Below are positions 27,787-38,972 of a stretch of 64,000 nucleotides of DNA, one piece after another. Origin of the DNA: Lachnospiraceae bacterium (lineage in GTDB: Bacteria > Bacillota > Clostridia > Lachnospirales > Lachnospiraceae); contig JALEKK010000018.1 in NCBI GenBank assembly GCA_022769005.1, positions 1 to 64,000 on the forward strand, in the 5' to 3' direction. Each line of letters opens with the position of its first letter. The stretch's first letter is position 1. Both the position numbers and the translations under genes were made by a program. Below the pieces are notes generated by a model that did not search any database, had not been told where the DNA came from, and was given only the letters and a program-made list of their open reading frames with translations.

Positions 27787-28905
27787 ATGGAATTCTATGA
27801 TTTATTACAAAAATATAAAAATTTCGACTTTGAGTCTCTTTGGGAAAATACAACTGAGGATTACATTTTAAATATTTTGCAAAAACCCAAAAAAGAGCCC
27901 GAAGACTTCGCAGCATTATTATCTCCTTCCGCACAGGCTCCGAATGTATTGGAAGCCATGGCTGCCGAATCAAAACAGCTTACGGAGAGGTTTTTCGGTA
28001 AAACAATATCACTTTTTACTCCGTTATATCTTGCAAATGTCTGTAATAACGGATGCGTTTACTGCGGTTTTAACCGAAACAATCCGATTAAGCGAAGTAT
28101 ACTCAATGAGTCGGAAGTAGAAATTGAGGGTGCGGCAATTCGAAATATGGGAATAAGACATATTATTATTCTTACCGGTGAAAACAGAAATGCAACGCCT
28201 CCGGAATATATTGCCAAATGCGCAAAAATTTTAAAAAAATATGTGGATTCCATAACCATAGAGGTATATTCTCTTACTGAAGAAGAATATAAGATGCTCT
28301 ACGAATCAGGAGTCGACGGATTCACAATGTTCCAGGAAACTTATAATGAAGAATTATACCCTTCTCTTCACCCTATCGGAGAAAAGGGGAACTTCAGAAA
28401 AAGGTTAAACAGTCCCGAATTTGCATGTATGGCGAATTACCACTCCGTTAACATCGGAGCGCTTCTCGGACTTGATGATTGGAAAAAGGACACATTCTTC
28501 ACGGGACTTCACGCATGGTATTTGCAAAACAAATACCCGGGAACGGATATAGCCGTATCTCTCCCGAGATTATGCGAACATGAAGGCGTAAGTCCCGCCT
28601 TTGCAAAATGTACCGTTGACGACATCTCATTGGTTCAGGCTCTCACCGCATACAGAATATTTATGCCTAGACTGGGCATTACAATATCGACAAGAGAAAG
28701 GGCTGATTTCAGAGATAATCTGATCGGACTCGGAGTAACAAAGATGAGTGCAGGCTCCGTAACGGAGGTCGGAGGACACGGAGAAGAAAAAAAGAGCGAA
28801 GGTCAGTTTGAAATAACCGATGAGAGAAGCGTCGAAGAAATGGCAGCTGCAATACAGGCTCACGGATATCAGCCTGTATATAAAGATTGGGAAATGATAA
28901 TTTAA
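27787..28905 (+). CDS. thiH: 2-iminoacetate synthase (ThiH)
   Basis: A radical-SAM enzyme that cleaves tyrosine to give dehydroglycine for ThiG; an oxygen-sensitive route that fits an anaerobe (aerobes use glycine oxidase ThiO). The 4Fe-4S motif is CNNGCVYCGF (C-x3-C-x2-C), followed by TGENR and SAGSVTEVGGHGE in the C-terminal half. 372 residues. It overlaps none of its neighbours and is followed by thiF after 17 nt. Confidence 0.96.
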   Translation: MEFYDLLQKYKNFDFESLWENTTEDYILNILQKPKKEPEDFAALLSPSAQAPNVLEAMAAESKQLTERFFGKTISLFTPLYLANVCNNGCVYCGFNRNNPIKRSILNESEVEIEGAAIRNMGIRHIIILTGENRNATPPEYIAKCAKILKKYVDSITIEVYSLTEEEYKMLYESGVDGFTMFQETYNEELYPSLHPIGEKGNFRKRLNSPEFACMANYHSVNIGALLGLDDWKKDTFFTGLHAWYLQNKYPGTDIAVSLPRLCEHEGVSPAFAKCTVDDISLVQALTAYRIFMPRLGITISTRERADFRDNLIGLGVTKMSAGSVTEVGGHGEEKKSEGQFEITDERSVEEMAAAIQAHGYQPVYKDWEMII

Positions 28906-28922
28906 TTCCGAAAGGAGTAAAT

Positions 28923-29603
28923 ATGGAAAAACAGGAAACTGCATTTGGGTATAATTACAAAACAAACGAAAAAGATACGTCTCTAATTACCGGACTCCGA
29001 AAATATTTTACCGATAAACAGCTTAAAAAAATAGGCAAAGTAAATATTTTCATCGCAGGCTGCGGAGGCTTAGGGTCCAATATTGCAGAAACTCTTGTCA
29101 GGAGCGGTTTTTCCCATCTCACTCTGTTAGACTGTGACCAAGTGGATGCTTCCAATCTTAACAGACAGTTTTATTATCCTGATCAGGTCGGAATGTTGAA
29201 AACGGAAGCTCTTGCTCAAAATCTCCTGAGACTTGCTCCCGAGTTGGATCTTACGCTGCTGAACGGCCGCCTCGAGGACCCTGATGATGTATTTAAGCTT
29301 TCCGGAGATTGTGATATTCTTGTGGAAGCATTTGACAGTCCGGAAAGCAAGGCAATATTTGTTTCGGGAGCATTAATGACCGGTAAGCCGGTTGTAAGCG
29401 CCTCCGGAATATGCGGTATAGGTAATACGAATGATGTGGTTACCTTACAAATGAGAAACAATCTGTATGTAGTGGGCGACGGAAAATCGGATTACTCAAT
29501 ATGTTCTCCGTATGCGCCCCGCGTAAGGATTGCCGCCAATAAACAGGCGGATCTTGTTCTCGAACTTGTATTAAATGACGGAGATGTTTCAGAATATAAT
29601 TGA
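28923..29603 (+). CDS. thiF: Sulfur carrier protein adenylyltransferase ThiF (short form)
   Basis: An E1-like enzyme that adenylates ThiS. Rossmann motif FIAGCGGLGSNIAETL (about residues 41-56) and NLNRQFYYPDQVG are clear. The protein is ~226 residues and lacks the C-terminal CxxC pairs that bind zinc in E. coli ThiF, so it belongs to the short ThiF form seen in Clostridia. ATG at 28923 follows AAAGGAG. It differs from the TcdA paralogue at 7740, which has the VPPC tail. Confidence 0.88.
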   Translation: MEKQETAFGYNYKTNEKDTSLITGLRKYFTDKQLKKIGKVNIFIAGCGGLGSNIAETLVRSGFSHLTLLDCDQVDASNLNRQFYYPDQVGMLKTEALAQNLLRLAPELDLTLLNGRLEDPDDVFKLSGDCDILVEAFDSPESKAIFVSGALMTGKPVVSASGICGIGNTNDVVTLQMRNNLYVVGDGKSDYSICSPYAPRVRIAANKQADLVLELVLNDGDVSEYN

Positions 29604-29688
29604 TTCGGCAGCAATTGTCCGATTCATGAATTGACAAACGACTCATTAATTCAATTTAAATAACAATTATATCCACGGAAGGAAAGAT

Positions 29689-30342
29689 ATGAACCAAAAG
29701 CAAAAAGAACTATTTTATGAGTTTCCCATATACGGAATGACCGCCGAAGACCTTTCATACAGTCATGACAATATTAAAGACGTTAAAGATATGCTTGAAG
29801 CCGGAATAAAGGTCATACAGTACAGAGAAAAGAAAAAAACATTTAAATACATGTATAATCAGCTTGTTATCATTCGACAAATGACAAAAGAAGCCGGAGC
29901 CATGCTTATCGTTGATGATTTTGTCGGTCTTGCACTTGCCGTGGGCGCCGACGGGGTACATGTAGGTCAGGAAGATATTCCGGTTCATGCAATCAAGGCA
30001 ATCGCTCCAAAGGATTTTATCATCGGAGTATCCACTCATATGCCGGAACATGCCGTAAAAGCAGTCGAAGACGGTGCAGATTATATAGGAGTAGGTCCCA
30101 TATATGCAACTCAAACAAAAGAAGACGTTGTGGATCCGGTAGGTCTTGATTATCTTGATTATGTATCCGCAAATATACATATTCCTTTTGTTGCCATCGG
30201 AGGCATTAAAGATAATAATGTTGACGATGTATTTGAGTCGGGATGTGATCTTGCATGCCTTGTAACCGGTATTGTCGGTAAACCGGATATTAAAAAGACC
30301 GTCATAGAACTAAAGAGAATATATGACGAATCAAAAAAATAA
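29689..30342 (+). CDS. thiE: Thiamine-phosphate synthase
   Basis: A TIM-barrel enzyme that couples HMP-PP with thiazole phosphate to give thiamine phosphate. GIKVIQYREKKKTF (pyrophosphate-binding), LIVDDFVGLALAVGADGVHVGQED and IGVSTHMPEHA and YIGVGPIYATQTKED are family signatures. 217 residues. AAGGAAAG precedes it. It closes the operon, 85 nt after thiF. Confidence 0.96.
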   Translation: MNQKQKELFYEFPIYGMTAEDLSYSHDNIKDVKDMLEAGIKVIQYREKKKTFKYMYNQLVIIRQMTKEAGAMLIVDDFVGLALAVGADGVHVGQEDIPVHAIKAIAPKDFIIGVSTHMPEHAVKAVEDGADYIGVGPIYATQTKEDVVDPVGLDYLDYVSANIHIPFVAIGGIKDNNVDDVFESGCDLACLVTGIVGKPDIKKTVIELKRIYDESKK

Positions 30343-30441
30343 TTGATTGTACATCACTTAATATAAAATGAACAAGCGCCTGTTTCTGAAGATATGACTA
30401 ATGATGCAAATCCAAAAACGATTTGTATTTCGAATAATAGT

Positions 30442-30486
30442 AAAAAGGCACCGCCCCTGTATTTCTACGGGACGGTGCCTTTTTTA
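30442..30486. terminator. Bidirectional terminator between thiE and tuf
   Basis: AAAAAGGCACCG pairs with CGGTGCCTTTTTT around a short loop, with a U-run in both directions. It serves the convergent thiE (plus) and tuf (minus) transcripts. Confidence 0.85.
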
Positions 30487-30523
30487 TATATGTAATTAAA
30501 TATAATTCAAAAGAATATTATAA

Positions 30524-31717
30524 TTACTCGATGATTGTAGCAACAGCACCTGAACCAACTGTATGACCACCTTCACGGATAGCGAAACGAAGACCTGGCT
30601 CCATAGCTACCTTGTGGATAAGCTCAACTGTCATTTCTACGTTATCACCAGGCATGCACATTTCTGTACCTGCAGGAAGCTCACAAACACCTGTAACGTC
30701 TGTTGTTCTGAAGTAGAACTGTGGACGATAGTTGTTGAAGAATGGTGTATGACGACCACCTTCTTCTTTTGTAAGAACGTAAACCTGAGCTGTAAACTTA
30801 TCATGAGGTGTTACGCTGCCAGGCTTACAAAGTACCTGACCTCTTTCGATATCATCTCTCTGAACACCACGAAGAAGTGCACCGATGTTATCGCCAGGAA
30901 GAGCCTCATCAAGAAGCTTTCTGAACATTTCGATACCTGTTACAACTACCTTACGAACTTCGTCTGTAATACCAACGATTTCAACTTCGTCGTTAACATG
31001 AAGAGTACCACGCTCTACTCTACCTGTAGCAACAGTACCACGACCTGTAATTGTAAATACGTCCTCTACAGGCATAAGGAATGGCTTATCTGTCTCACGC
31101 TCAGGATCTGGAACATACTCATCGATTGTATGCATAAGTTCCATGATCTTGTCGCCCCATTCGCCGTTTGGATCTTCAAGAGCCTTAAGTGATGAACCAC
31201 GGATAACAGGAGTGTCATCGCCTGGGAAATCATACTCGTTAAGAAGCTCTCTAACTTCCATTTCAACAAGGTCAAGAAGTTCTTCGTCATCAACCATGTC
31301 ACACTTGTTCATGTATACAACAACGTATGGAACACCAACCTGACGTGCAAGAAGGATATGTTCTCTTGTCTGAGCCATAACACCGTCTGTAGCAGCAACA
31401 ACGAGGATAGCAGCATCCATCTGTGCAGCACCTGTGATCATGTTCTTAACGTAGTCAGCATGTCCAGGACAGTCAACGTGTGCGTAATGTCTCTTCTCTG
31501 TTTCATATTCGATATGTGATGAAGAAATTGTGATTCCTCTTTCTCTTTCTTCAGGAGCCTTATCGATGTTATCGAAATCAACAGTCTCACCTGTTCCGAG
31601 TCTTGTGTTAAGAACCTTGGAAATAGCAGCTGTTGTTGTTGTCTTACCGTGGTCTACGTGACCGATTGTACCAATATTAACATGTGGTTTACTACGCTCG
31701 AATTTAGCCTTAGCCAT
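30524..31717 (-). CDS. tuf: Elongation factor Tu
   Basis: GTPase delivering aminoacyl-tRNA to the ribosome, 397 residues. G1 [10 protein letters not shown]3 DCPGHADY and G4 NKCD are intact, and the EF-Tu domains II and III follow ([17 protein letters not shown]; the ending [14 protein letters not shown]). AAGGAGG precedes the ATG. Its 5' intergenic gap from fusA carries an independent promoter. Confidence 0.99.
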   Translation of the reverse strand: MAKAKFERSKPHVNIGTIGHVDHGKTTTTAAISKVLNTRLGTGETVDFDNIDKAPEERERGITISSSHIEYETEKRHYAHVDCPGHADYVKNMITGAAQMDAAILVVAATDGVMAQTREHILLARQVGVPYVVVYMNKCDMVDDEELLDLVEMEVRELLNEYDFPGDDTPVIRGSSLKALEDPNGEWGDKIMELMHTIDEYVPDPERETDKPFLMPVEDVFTITGRGTVATGRVERGTLHVNDEVEIVGITDEVRKVVVTGIEMFRKLLDEALPGDNIGALLRGVQRDDIERGQVLCKPGSVTPHDKFTAQVYVLTKEEGGRHTPFFNNYRPQFYFRTTDVTGVCELPAGTEMCMPGDNVEMTVELIHKVAMEPGLRFAIREGGHTVGSGAVATIIE

Positions 31718-31770
31718 GTTTAAAATCCTCCTTAAAAATAACTATATATAGTTATAATACAACTTTATGT

Positions 31771-31799
31771 ATTATATTTTATTTTAGTAAATAATTCAA
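31771..31799 (-). promoter_or_regulatory. Internal promoter for tuf
   Basis: TTGAAT (31799-31794), a 17-nt spacer and TATAAT (31776-31771) on the minus strand, between fusA and tuf. It could raise EF-Tu output above the rest of the str operon. Confidence 0.6.
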
Positions 31800-31813
31800 C
31801 CTTTATATACAGA

Positions 31814-33928
31814 TTACTCAGCCTTGCTGCTTATAATCTTCTCCTGTACATTCTTAGGTGCTTTCTCATAGCTGTCGAAGAACATTGAGTAGTTTCCTCT
31901 TCCCTGTGTTCTTGAACGAAGGTCTGTAGCATATCCGAACATCTCTGAAAGAGGAACGAAAGCCTTAACAAGCTTACCGCCGCCGATATCTTCCATACCT
32001 TCGATACGGCCTCTACGACCGTTAATGTCACCGATTACATCACCCATGTATTCCTCAGGCATTGTAACTTCAACCTTCATAATAGGCTCTAAGATAGCAG
32101 GCTCAGCCTTTTCCATGGCGCTCTTAAATGCCATTGAACCGGCAATGTGGAATGCCATTTCAGATGAGTCGACATCATGATATGAACCGTCGAATACAGT
32201 AGCCTTAATACCGAGAACAGGATAACCTGCAAGAATACCGCTGTGTGAAGCTTCTTCGATACCCTCGCCTACGGCAGGAATATATTCCTTAGGAATGGCA
32301 CCGCCGACAATCTCAGACTCGAATACAAATGTTTCTTCAGCGTTAGGATCCGTAGGCTCAAATCTAACCTTACAGTGACCGTACTGACCACGACCGCCGG
32401 ACTGCTTAACATACTTGCTGTCCTGTTCAACGGTCTTTGTAAAGCACTCTTTGTATGAAACCTGAGGAGCACCTACGTTAGCTTCTACTTTGAATTCTCT
32501 GAGAAGTCTGTCAACAATAACCTGAAGGTGAAGCTCACCCATACCTGCGATAATTGTCTGACCTGTTTCAGTATTTGTTCTTGCCTTGAATGTAGGATCT
32601 TCTTCTGAAAGCTTTGCAAGAGCCTCGCCCATCTTACCCTGGTCGTTCTTTGTCTTAGGCTCGATTGCAAGCTCAATAACAGGATCAGGGAATTCCATTG
32701 ATTCAAGAATAACAGGTGCGTTTTCATCACAAAGTGTATCACCCGTGATTGTATTCTTAAGACCTACCGCAGCTGCGATATCACCTGAATAAACCGTTTC
32801 AATTTCTTTTCTCTGGTTGGCATGCATCTGTAAGATACGTCCGACTCTTTCCTTCTTGCCGTTTGTGGCATTAAGAACATAAGAACCTGTATTGAGAATA
32901 CCTGAGTATACTCTGAAGAAAGCAAGCTTTCCTACGAAAGGATCTGTCATAATCTTGAACGCAAGAGCTGAGAAAGGCTCGTCATCGGATGACTTTCTTG
33001 TGACTTCGTTGCCGTCTAAGTCAACACCGCCGATATCAGGGATATCTACAGGTGCAGGCATGTATTCAACAACGGCGTCAAGAAGCTTCTGGATACCCTT
33101 GTTCTTATATGCACTACCGCAGCATACAGGGATTGCGGTACCTGCAATTGTTGCAGCTCTGAGGGCCTTCTTCATGTCCTCAACCGCAGGCTCTTCACCT
33201 TCAAGATACTGCATCATAAGATCATCATCAAGTTCACAAACCTTCTCAACGAGTTCCGTATGATATGTTTCCGCATCATCCTTCATGAAATCAGGAATTT
33301 CACATACTGTAATGTCATCACCCTGATCGTCGTTGTAGATATATGCCTTCATTTCGAAAAGATCGATAATTCCCTTGAATTCGTCTTCCTTTCCGATCGG
33401 AATCTGTAAGCAGATAGGATTTTTACCTAACTTGTCAATAATCTGCTGTACACAGCCGAAGAAGTCTGCTCCGACAACGTCCATCTTATTGATGAAAGCC
33501 ATACGTGGAACATTATATTTGTCAGCCTGTCTCCAAACATTTTCGGACTGTGGCTGAACACCGCCTGATGATGAGAAAACACCTACAGCTCCGTCAAGAA
33601 CTCTAAGTGAACGCTCAACCTCAACGGTGAAATCTACGTGTCCCGGTGTATCAATAATGTTGATACGGCAGTCAGGACCCTGAGGTAATGGCTTTGTTTC
33701 TTTCTGCAATGTCCAGTGGCAAGTTGTAGCCGCAGAAGTAATTGTAATACCTCTTTCCTGCTCCTGTACCATCCAGTCCATGGTTGCAGTACCGTCATGT
33801 GTATCACCTACTTTGTGGTTAACACCTGTGTAGTAAAGAATACGCTCTGTAAGAGTTGTCTTACCGGCGTCGATATGCGCCATAATACCGATATTTCTAG
33901 TGCGCTCCAATGGATATTCTCTTCCCAT
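31814..33928 (-). CDS. fusA: Elongation factor G
   Basis: Translocase GTPase, 704 residues. P-loop [16 protein letters not shown] switch I and DTPGHVDF switch II, then NKMDVVG; domains II-V follow with the usual [15 protein letters not shown] helix ([18 protein letters not shown]) and GRRGRIEGM near the C-terminus. GGGAGGAG precedes the ATG. Wild-type EF-G organisation. Confidence 0.99.
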   Translation of the reverse strand: MGREYPLERTRNIGIMAHIDAGKTTLTERILYYTGVNHKVGDTHDGTATMDWMVQEQERGITITSAATTCHWTLQKETKPLPQGPDCRINIIDTPGHVDFTVEVERSLRVLDGAVGVFSSSGGVQPQSENVWRQADKYNVPRMAFINKMDVVGADFFGCVQQIIDKLGKNPICLQIPIGKEDEFKGIIDLFEMKAYIYNDDQGDDITVCEIPDFMKDDAETYHTELVEKVCELDDDLMMQYLEGEEPAVEDMKKALRAATIAGTAIPVCCGSAYKNKGIQKLLDAVVEYMPAPVDIPDIGGVDLDGNEVTRKSSDDEPFSALAFKIMTDPFVGKLAFFRVYSGILNTGSYVLNATNGKKERVGRILQMHANQRKEIETVYSGDIAAAVGLKNTITGDTLCDENAPVILESMEFPDPVIELAIEPKTKNDQGKMGEALAKLSEEDPTFKARTNTETGQTIIAGMGELHLQVIVDRLLREFKVEANVGAPQVSYKECFTKTVEQDSKYVKQSGGRGQYGHCKVRFEPTDPNAEETFVFESEIVGGAIPKEYIPAVGEGIEEASHSGILAGYPVLGIKATVFDGSYHDVDSSEMAFHIAGSMAFKSAMEKAEPAILEPIMKVEVTMPEEYMGDVIGDINGRRGRIEGMEDIGGGKLVKAFVPLSEMFGYATDLRSRTQGRGNYSMFFDSYEKAPKNVQEKIISSKAE

Positions 33929-33961
33929 CGGTTTCTCCTCCCTTTTATAAATGCGAATAAA

Positions 33962-34432
33962 TTAGAATCTGTAGTGAGCAAATGCTTTGTTGGCTTCTGC
34001 CATGTTGTGCATCTCTTCTTTTCTCTTTACAGCCGCACCTGAGTTATTCGCAGCGTCAAGGATTTCTCCCGCAAGACGATCTTCCATAGTCTTCTCGCCT
34101 CTTTTACGAGAGAACTTTGTAAGCCATCTTAAAGCAAGTGCCTGGCGTCTGTCAGGTCTTACCTCAATAGGAACCTGATATGTGGCACCACCTACTCTTC
34201 TTGCTTTTACTTCGAGAACAGGCATAAGATTATTCATAGCCTCTTCAAATACATCGATTGCAGGTCTTTCAGACTTAGCTGCAATCTTGTCAAATGCTCT
34301 GTATACGATTTTCTGAGCTGTACCCTTCTTACCATCGAGCATGATGTTGTTTATAAGCTTTGTTACGATCTTATTATTGTATACTGGATCAGCTAATACA
34401 TCTCTTTTAGATGAATGTCCTTTACGTGGCAC
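33962..34432 (-). CDS. rpsG: 30S ribosomal protein S7
   Basis: A 156-residue primary 16S rRNA binding protein that nucleates the 30S head. The start is the GTG at 34432 ([17 protein letters not shown]), preceded by AAGGAGGG; a longer in-frame reading lacks homology. Core [16 protein letters not shown] and [24 protein letters not shown] are present. Confidence 0.97.
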   Translation of the reverse strand: MPRKGHSSKRDVLADPVYNNKIVTKLINNIMLDGKKGTAQKIVYRAFDKIAAKSERPAIDVFEEAMNNLMPVLEVKARRVGGATYQVPIEVRPDRRQALALRWLTKFSRKRGEKTMEDRLAGEILDAANNSGAAVKRKEEMHNMAEANKAFAHYRF

Positions 34433-34603
34433 GTAACTTCCCTCCTTAATAATAATTAATTCATAGGTACTCACAAATATTACTATGTGTTGTGCTCAGT
34501 ATATAGATTTGCAACCATAAATCTCTATCCGGCACTCAATATTAAATATTCTGAAATACTACATTGTATATGAGTAAATGTCACTCACAAAACTGCAATT
34601 AAA

Positions 34604-35023
34604 TTACTTTGCAGCCTTAGGTCTCTTAGCACCGTACTTTGAACGTGCCTGCTTTCTGTCGGCAACACCGGCCGTATCAAGCGTACCTCTGATGATATGG
34701 TAACGTGTACCTGGAAGGTCCTTTACTCTTCCTCCTCTAATAAGAACAACTGAGTGTTCCTGAAGATTGTGGCCTTCACCTGGAATATATGATGTTACTT
34801 CAACACCGTTTGAAAGACGAACTCTGGCAATCTTTCTTAAAGCTGAGTTAGGCTTCTTAGGTGTTGCTGTCTTAACTGCTGTACAAACTCCTCTTTTCTG
34901 TGGAGAAGGTACATTTGTTACTTGCTTGTGAAGAGAGTTAAAGCCTCTCTGAAGTGCTGGTGAGTTAGACTTCTTAGCTTGTGACTTTCTTCCCTGCTTA
35001 ACTAATTGGTTAAACGTTGGCAT
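34604..35023 (-). CDS. rpsL: 30S ribosomal protein S12
   Basis: 139 residues; first gene of the str operon. The decoding-centre loop contains [15 protein letters not shown] and [19 protein letters not shown], the segments where streptomycin-resistance substitutions occur; the wild-type lysines appear present. GGGAGG precedes the ATG. Confidence 0.98.
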   Translation of the reverse strand: MPTFNQLVKQGRKSQAKKSNSPALQRGFNSLHKQVTNVPSPQKRGVCTAVKTATPKKPNSALRKIARVRLSNGVEVTSYIPGEGHNLQEHSVVLIRGGRVKDLPGTRYHIIRGTLDTAGVADRKQARSKYGAKRPKAAK

Positions 35024-35102
35024 TACTTCACCTCCCGGATTATTTTGATTATCGGTTGCTCAATTACATAAAAAGAACGCCTAATGTAAGGCGTACTTTC
35101 AA

Positions 35103-35131
35103 AGTATAGTTATAAATAATTTACGTGTCAA
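35103..35131 (-). promoter_or_regulatory. Promoter of the str operon (rpsL-rpsG-fusA-tuf)
   Basis: TTGACA (35131-35126), 17-nt spacer, TATACT (35108-35103) on the minus strand, about 75 nt before rpsL. A 6-bp hairpin (35077-35082 with 35089-35094) begins the leader. Confidence 0.75.
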
Positions 35132-35237
35132 GTGCATATTCGCATCCTCATAAGATTTTTATTTACTGAGTTATAAACACCCGAATTCTTTATTTTAAAA
35201 ATTATTCACATTCATAATATGTTTATCACCATTATAT

Positions 35238-35287
35238 AAGGCTGTAAAGATTACGCGGAGCAGAAGTCCGGTAATCCCTACAGCCTT
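35238..35287 (-). terminator. Hairpin downstream of rpoC
   Basis: AAGGCTGTA-GATTAC pairs with GTAATC-TACAGCCTT (two interior mismatched pairs) after the rpoC stop. The following U tail is only moderate (ATATAATGG), so it may be a partial terminator before the str-operon promoter. The rest of 35024-35325 shows no gene. Confidence 0.55.
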
Positions 35288-35325
35288 TAAAATATGTTTA
35301 TTTAAATATATTTATCCGAATACTG

Positions 35326-38300
35326 TTATTCCGCTGCAGTCGTTTCATCGACTGCATCCGGATTGTATCCCGTATCGATTTTAATATCCTGATATCTCTT
35401 TAAGCCCGTACCCGCAGGTATGAGTTTACCGATAATAACATTTTCCTTAAGACCGATAAGGTGGTCGATCTTGCCGTGAATTGCGGCATCCGTAAGAACC
35501 TTAGTCGTCTCCTGGAAGGATGCGGCGGATAAGAACGAATTAGTCGCAAGAGATGCCTTTGTGATACCGAGTATTATCGGCTGTCCCTTGGCTTCCTGCT
35601 TTCCTTCTTCCCTGAGCCTTTCATTTGTTTCTTCATATTCTATCGTATCGACCTGAATACCCTTTAAGAAACCTGAATCGCCCGGATCGGCAATTTCCGT
35701 TTTTCTAAGCATCTGTCTTACGATAAGTTCAATGTGCTTGTCATTAATCTCAACGTCCTGACTTCTGTACACTTTCTGAACTTCACGAAGCATATAGTCC
35801 TGAACGGCTTCCTTTCCCAGTACTCGAACAATGTCATGCGGATCTTTGGAGCCGATGGTAAGTTCATCACCCTTTGTAACAATCTTACCTTCGCTTACCT
35901 TTAATTCACTGTCTCTTGAAAGTGCATGGCGCTCCAATTCATTGCCGGCACCGTCAACAACCACGATTTCCTTTTTCTTTTCGCTTTCCTTGATTTCGAT
36001 TGTACCTGAGTTCTCCGCAATCATTGCGAGTTTCTTAGGCTTTCTTGATTCGAAAAGCTCCTCTACTCTAGGAAGACCCTGTGTAATACTGTCTCCGGCA
36101 ACACCACCCGTATGGAACGTTCTCATGGTAAGCTGTGTTCCCGGCTCACCGATTGACTGAGCGGCTATAATACCTACCGCTTCACCAACCTGAACTCCCT
36201 TACCCGTGGCAAGGTTGGCACCGTAACACTTTGCGCATACTCCCGTATGGGATCTGCATGTGAGTATTGTTCTGATTTTAATCTGTTCAAATCCTTTATC
36301 ACAGATCTTTTTGGCCATGTCAGGCGTAACAAGCTTGTTGGATTCAAGTATAACTTCGCCTGTCTCAGGGTCAACAACGTCTTCGGCAAGAAATCTTCCG
36401 GTAATTCTCTCTTCAAGAGGCTCAAGAACAACTTCTCTCTGAGAGTCTTCCGTTGCCTTGTCATTATTAAACTTGGAAACGTACATACCCTTGATTTCTG
36501 AACTGTTGGCGCAGCAGTCATCTTCTCTTATTATAAGTTCCTGGGCAACGTCAACAAGTCTTCTTGTAAGGTATCCCGAGTCTGCCGTTCTCAGAGCGGT
36601 ATCGGAAAGACCCTTTCTTGCTCCGTGAGCTGAAATAAAGTATTCAAGAACGTCAAGACCCTCACGGAAGTTGGATTTAATAGGGAGCTCGATTGTATTT
36701 CCCGATGTATCGGCCATAAGTCCACGCATACCCGCAAGCTGTTTAATCTGCTTATCGGAACCTCTGGCACCTGAGTCCGCCATCATGAAAATATTGTTAT
36801 ATTTGCCGAGTCCCGTAAGAAGAGCCTTTGTTAACTCCTCATCCGTCTGTTCCCAGATTCTTACCACGTCTCTGTGTCTTTCTTCATCTGTTGTAAGAAG
36901 TCTCTGATAGTTTCTTGTAACCTGCTCAACTCTCTTTTCTGCGTTTGCAATAAGTTCTCCCTTAATAGGAGGCACCGTCATCTCGGAAACAGAAACCGTC
37001 ATTGCAGCCTTTGTTGAATACTTGTAACCGATGGCTTTAATATCATCCAGAACTTCGGCAGTCATAACGGTTCCATGAACATTTATGACTCTTTGAAGTA
37101 TTCCCTTAAGCTGCTTCTTACCTACATGAAAATCTATTTCCAGACCGAATTTATCAACATCTCTGTTAACATATCCCAAGTCCTGAGGAATAATCTCATT
37201 GAACAGACATCTTCCGAGAGTCGAATCTATATTTCCGTATTCCTTTTCGCCGTTTTCGTTTGTAATACATGTACGTACTCTTATTTTTGAGTGAAGGGTT
37301 ACGGCACCGTTTTCATATGCAAGAATTGCTTCATTGATGTTTTTAAATATCTTGCCCTCGCCCTTAGCACCCGGTCTTTCCTGTGTAAGATAATAAATTC
37401 CGAGAACCATATCCTGTGAAGGAACGGCAACCGGTCCGCCGTCTGAAGGCTTAAGAAGGTTGTTTGGAGAAAGAAGCATAAATCTGCACTCAGCCTGAGC
37501 CTCAACCGAAAGAGGAAGATGAACAGCCATCTGGTCACCGTCAAAGTCCGCGTTGAAAGCCGTACAAACAAGAGGATGAAGCTTAATCGCCTTACCTTCT
37601 ACAAGAATAGGCTCAAAGGCCTGAATACCGAGTCTGTGAAGTGTAGGGGCACGGTTAAGCATTACAGGATGTTCTTTAATTACATCGTCAAGTACATCCC
37701 AGATTTCGTTTTCAAGTCTTTCAACACTCTTCTTTGCCTGCTTTACGTTGTCCGATATTCCTCTTCTTACCAATTCGCGCATAACAAACGGCTTGAATAA
37801 TTCAACCGCCATTTCCTTTGGAAGACCGCACTGATATATCTTAAGCTCCGGTCCTACCACGATAACAGAACGTCCCGAATAGTCAACTCGCTTACCGAGA
37901 AGGTTCTGTCTGAATCGTCCCTGCTTACCCTTAAGTAAATCGGAAAGTGATTTTAATGCTCTGTTTCCGGGACCCGTTACAGGCTTTCCGTTTCTTCTGC
38001 CGTTATCGATTAATGCGTCGACAGCCTCCTGAAGCATTCTCTTTTCGTTTCGAACGATGATTTCAGGTGCATGAAGCTCCATAAGGCGCTTAAGTCTGTT
38101 ATTTCTGTTTATGATTCTTCTGTATAAATCATTCAAATCAGATGTGGCAAATCTTCCGCCGTCAAGCTGAACCATAGGTCTGAGATCCGGCGGAATAACC
38201 GGAATCTCAGTAAGAATCATCCATTCAGGCTTTGTTTCGGAGCTTATGAAAGCTTCCATGGCCTCAATTCTCTTAATGAGTTTAGGAGTATCCTGTGATT

Positions 38301-38952
38301 TCTCTGATTTCTGTTCTTCAAGCTTCTGCTTTGCCGCTTTGACTTCTTCTTCAAGATCCACATTTCGTAAAAGTTCAAGAATGGCTTCGGCACCCATTCC
38401 CACTCTGAATGTATTGCCGTATTCTTCATAAAGTTTGCTGTATTCGGCTTCTTTTAATACGGTCTTAACCTTAATATCTTCGTTGCCGCCGTTATCAAGT
38501 ACTATATATGCCGCAAAATATAATACCCTCTCCAATTCCTTAGGCGTTATGTCAAGTATAAGACCGATTCTGCTTGGAATACCCTTAAAGTACCAAATGT
38601 GGGATACCGGCGCCGCCAAATGTATATGTCCCATTCTGTCACGACGAACGCTTGCTTTTGTTACCTCAACGCCGCATTTATCACATATAATGCCTCTGTC
38701 TTTGATTTTCTTGTACTTACCGCAATGACATTCCCAGTCCTTGATAGGTCCGAATATCTTTTCACAGAATAAGCCGTCTTTTTCCGGCTTTAATGTACGG
38801 TAATTGATTGTTTCGGGCTTGGTTACTTCCCCATGGGACCAGTTGCGAATGTCTTCAGGAGAAGCAATCTTTATCTGAATTTTGTCAAACTTGATGCCTT
38901 TATTCATCTTGACATCGTTATTAGTATTATTTGCCTTAATACTTTCTTCCAT
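35326..38952 (-). CDS. rpoC: DNA-directed RNA polymerase subunit beta'
   Basis: 1208 residues. The N-terminal zinc ribbon [20 protein letters not shown], the catalytic [12 protein letters not shown] motif (three Asp bind Mg), the bridge helix/trigger-loop segment and the second zinc site [13 protein letters not shown] are visible. GGAGG precedes the ATG. It lies 20 nt after rpoB. Confidence 0.99.
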   Translation of the reverse strand: MEESIKANNTNNDVKMNKGIKFDKIQIKIASPEDIRNWSHGEVTKPETINYRTLKPEKDGLFCEKIFGPIKDWECHCGKYKKIKDRGIICDKCGVEVTKASVRRDRMGHIHLAAPVSHIWYFKGIPSRIGLILDITPKELERVLYFAAYIVLDNGGNEDIKVKTVLKEAEYSKLYEEYGNTFRVGMGAEAILELLRNVDLEEEVKAAKQKLEEQKSEKSQDTPKLIKRIEAMEAFISSETKPEWMILTEIPVIPPDLRPMVQLDGGRFATSDLNDLYRRIINRNNRLKRLMELHAPEIIVRNEKRMLQEAVDALIDNGRRNGKPVTGPGNRALKSLSDLLKGKQGRFRQNLLGKRVDYSGRSVIVVGPELKIYQCGLPKEMAVELFKPFVMRELVRRGISDNVKQAKKSVERLENEIWDVLDDVIKEHPVMLNRAPTLHRLGIQAFEPILVEGKAIKLHPLVCTAFNADFDGDQMAVHLPLSVEAQAECRFMLLSPNNLLKPSDGGPVAVPSQDMVLGIYYLTQERPGAKGEGKIFKNINEAILAYENGAVTLHSKIRVRTCITNENGEKEYGNIDSTLGRCLFNEIIPQDLGYVNRDVDKFGLEIDFHVGKKQLKGILQRVINVHGTVMTAEVLDDIKAIGYKYSTKAAMTVSVSEMTVPPIKGELIANAEKRVEQVTRNYQRLLTTDEERHRDVVRIWEQTDEELTKALLTGLGKYNNIFMMADSGARGSDKQIKQLAGMRGLMADTSGNTIELPIKSNFREGLDVLEYFISAHGARKGLSDTALRTADSGYLTRRLVDVAQELIIREDDCCANSSEIKGMYVSKFNNDKATEDSQREVVLEPLEERITGRFLAEDVVDPETGEVILESNKLVTPDMAKKICDKGFEQIKIRTILTCRSHTGVCAKCYGANLATGKGVQVGEAVGIIAAQSIGEPGTQLTMRTFHTGGVAGDSITQGLPRVEELFESRKPKKLAMIAENSGTIEIKESEKKKEIVVVDGAGNELERHALSRDSELKVSEGKIVTKGDELTIGSKDPHDIVRVLGKEAVQDYMLREVQKVYRSQDVEINDKHIELIVRQMLRKTEIADPGDSGFLKGIQVDTIEYEETNERLREEGKQEAKGQPIILGITKASLATNSFLSAASFQETTKVLTDAAIHGKIDHLIGLKENVIIGKLIPAGTGLKRYQDIKIDTGYNPDAVDETTAAE

Positions 38953-38972
38953 TAATGCGCTTCCTCCTTAAA

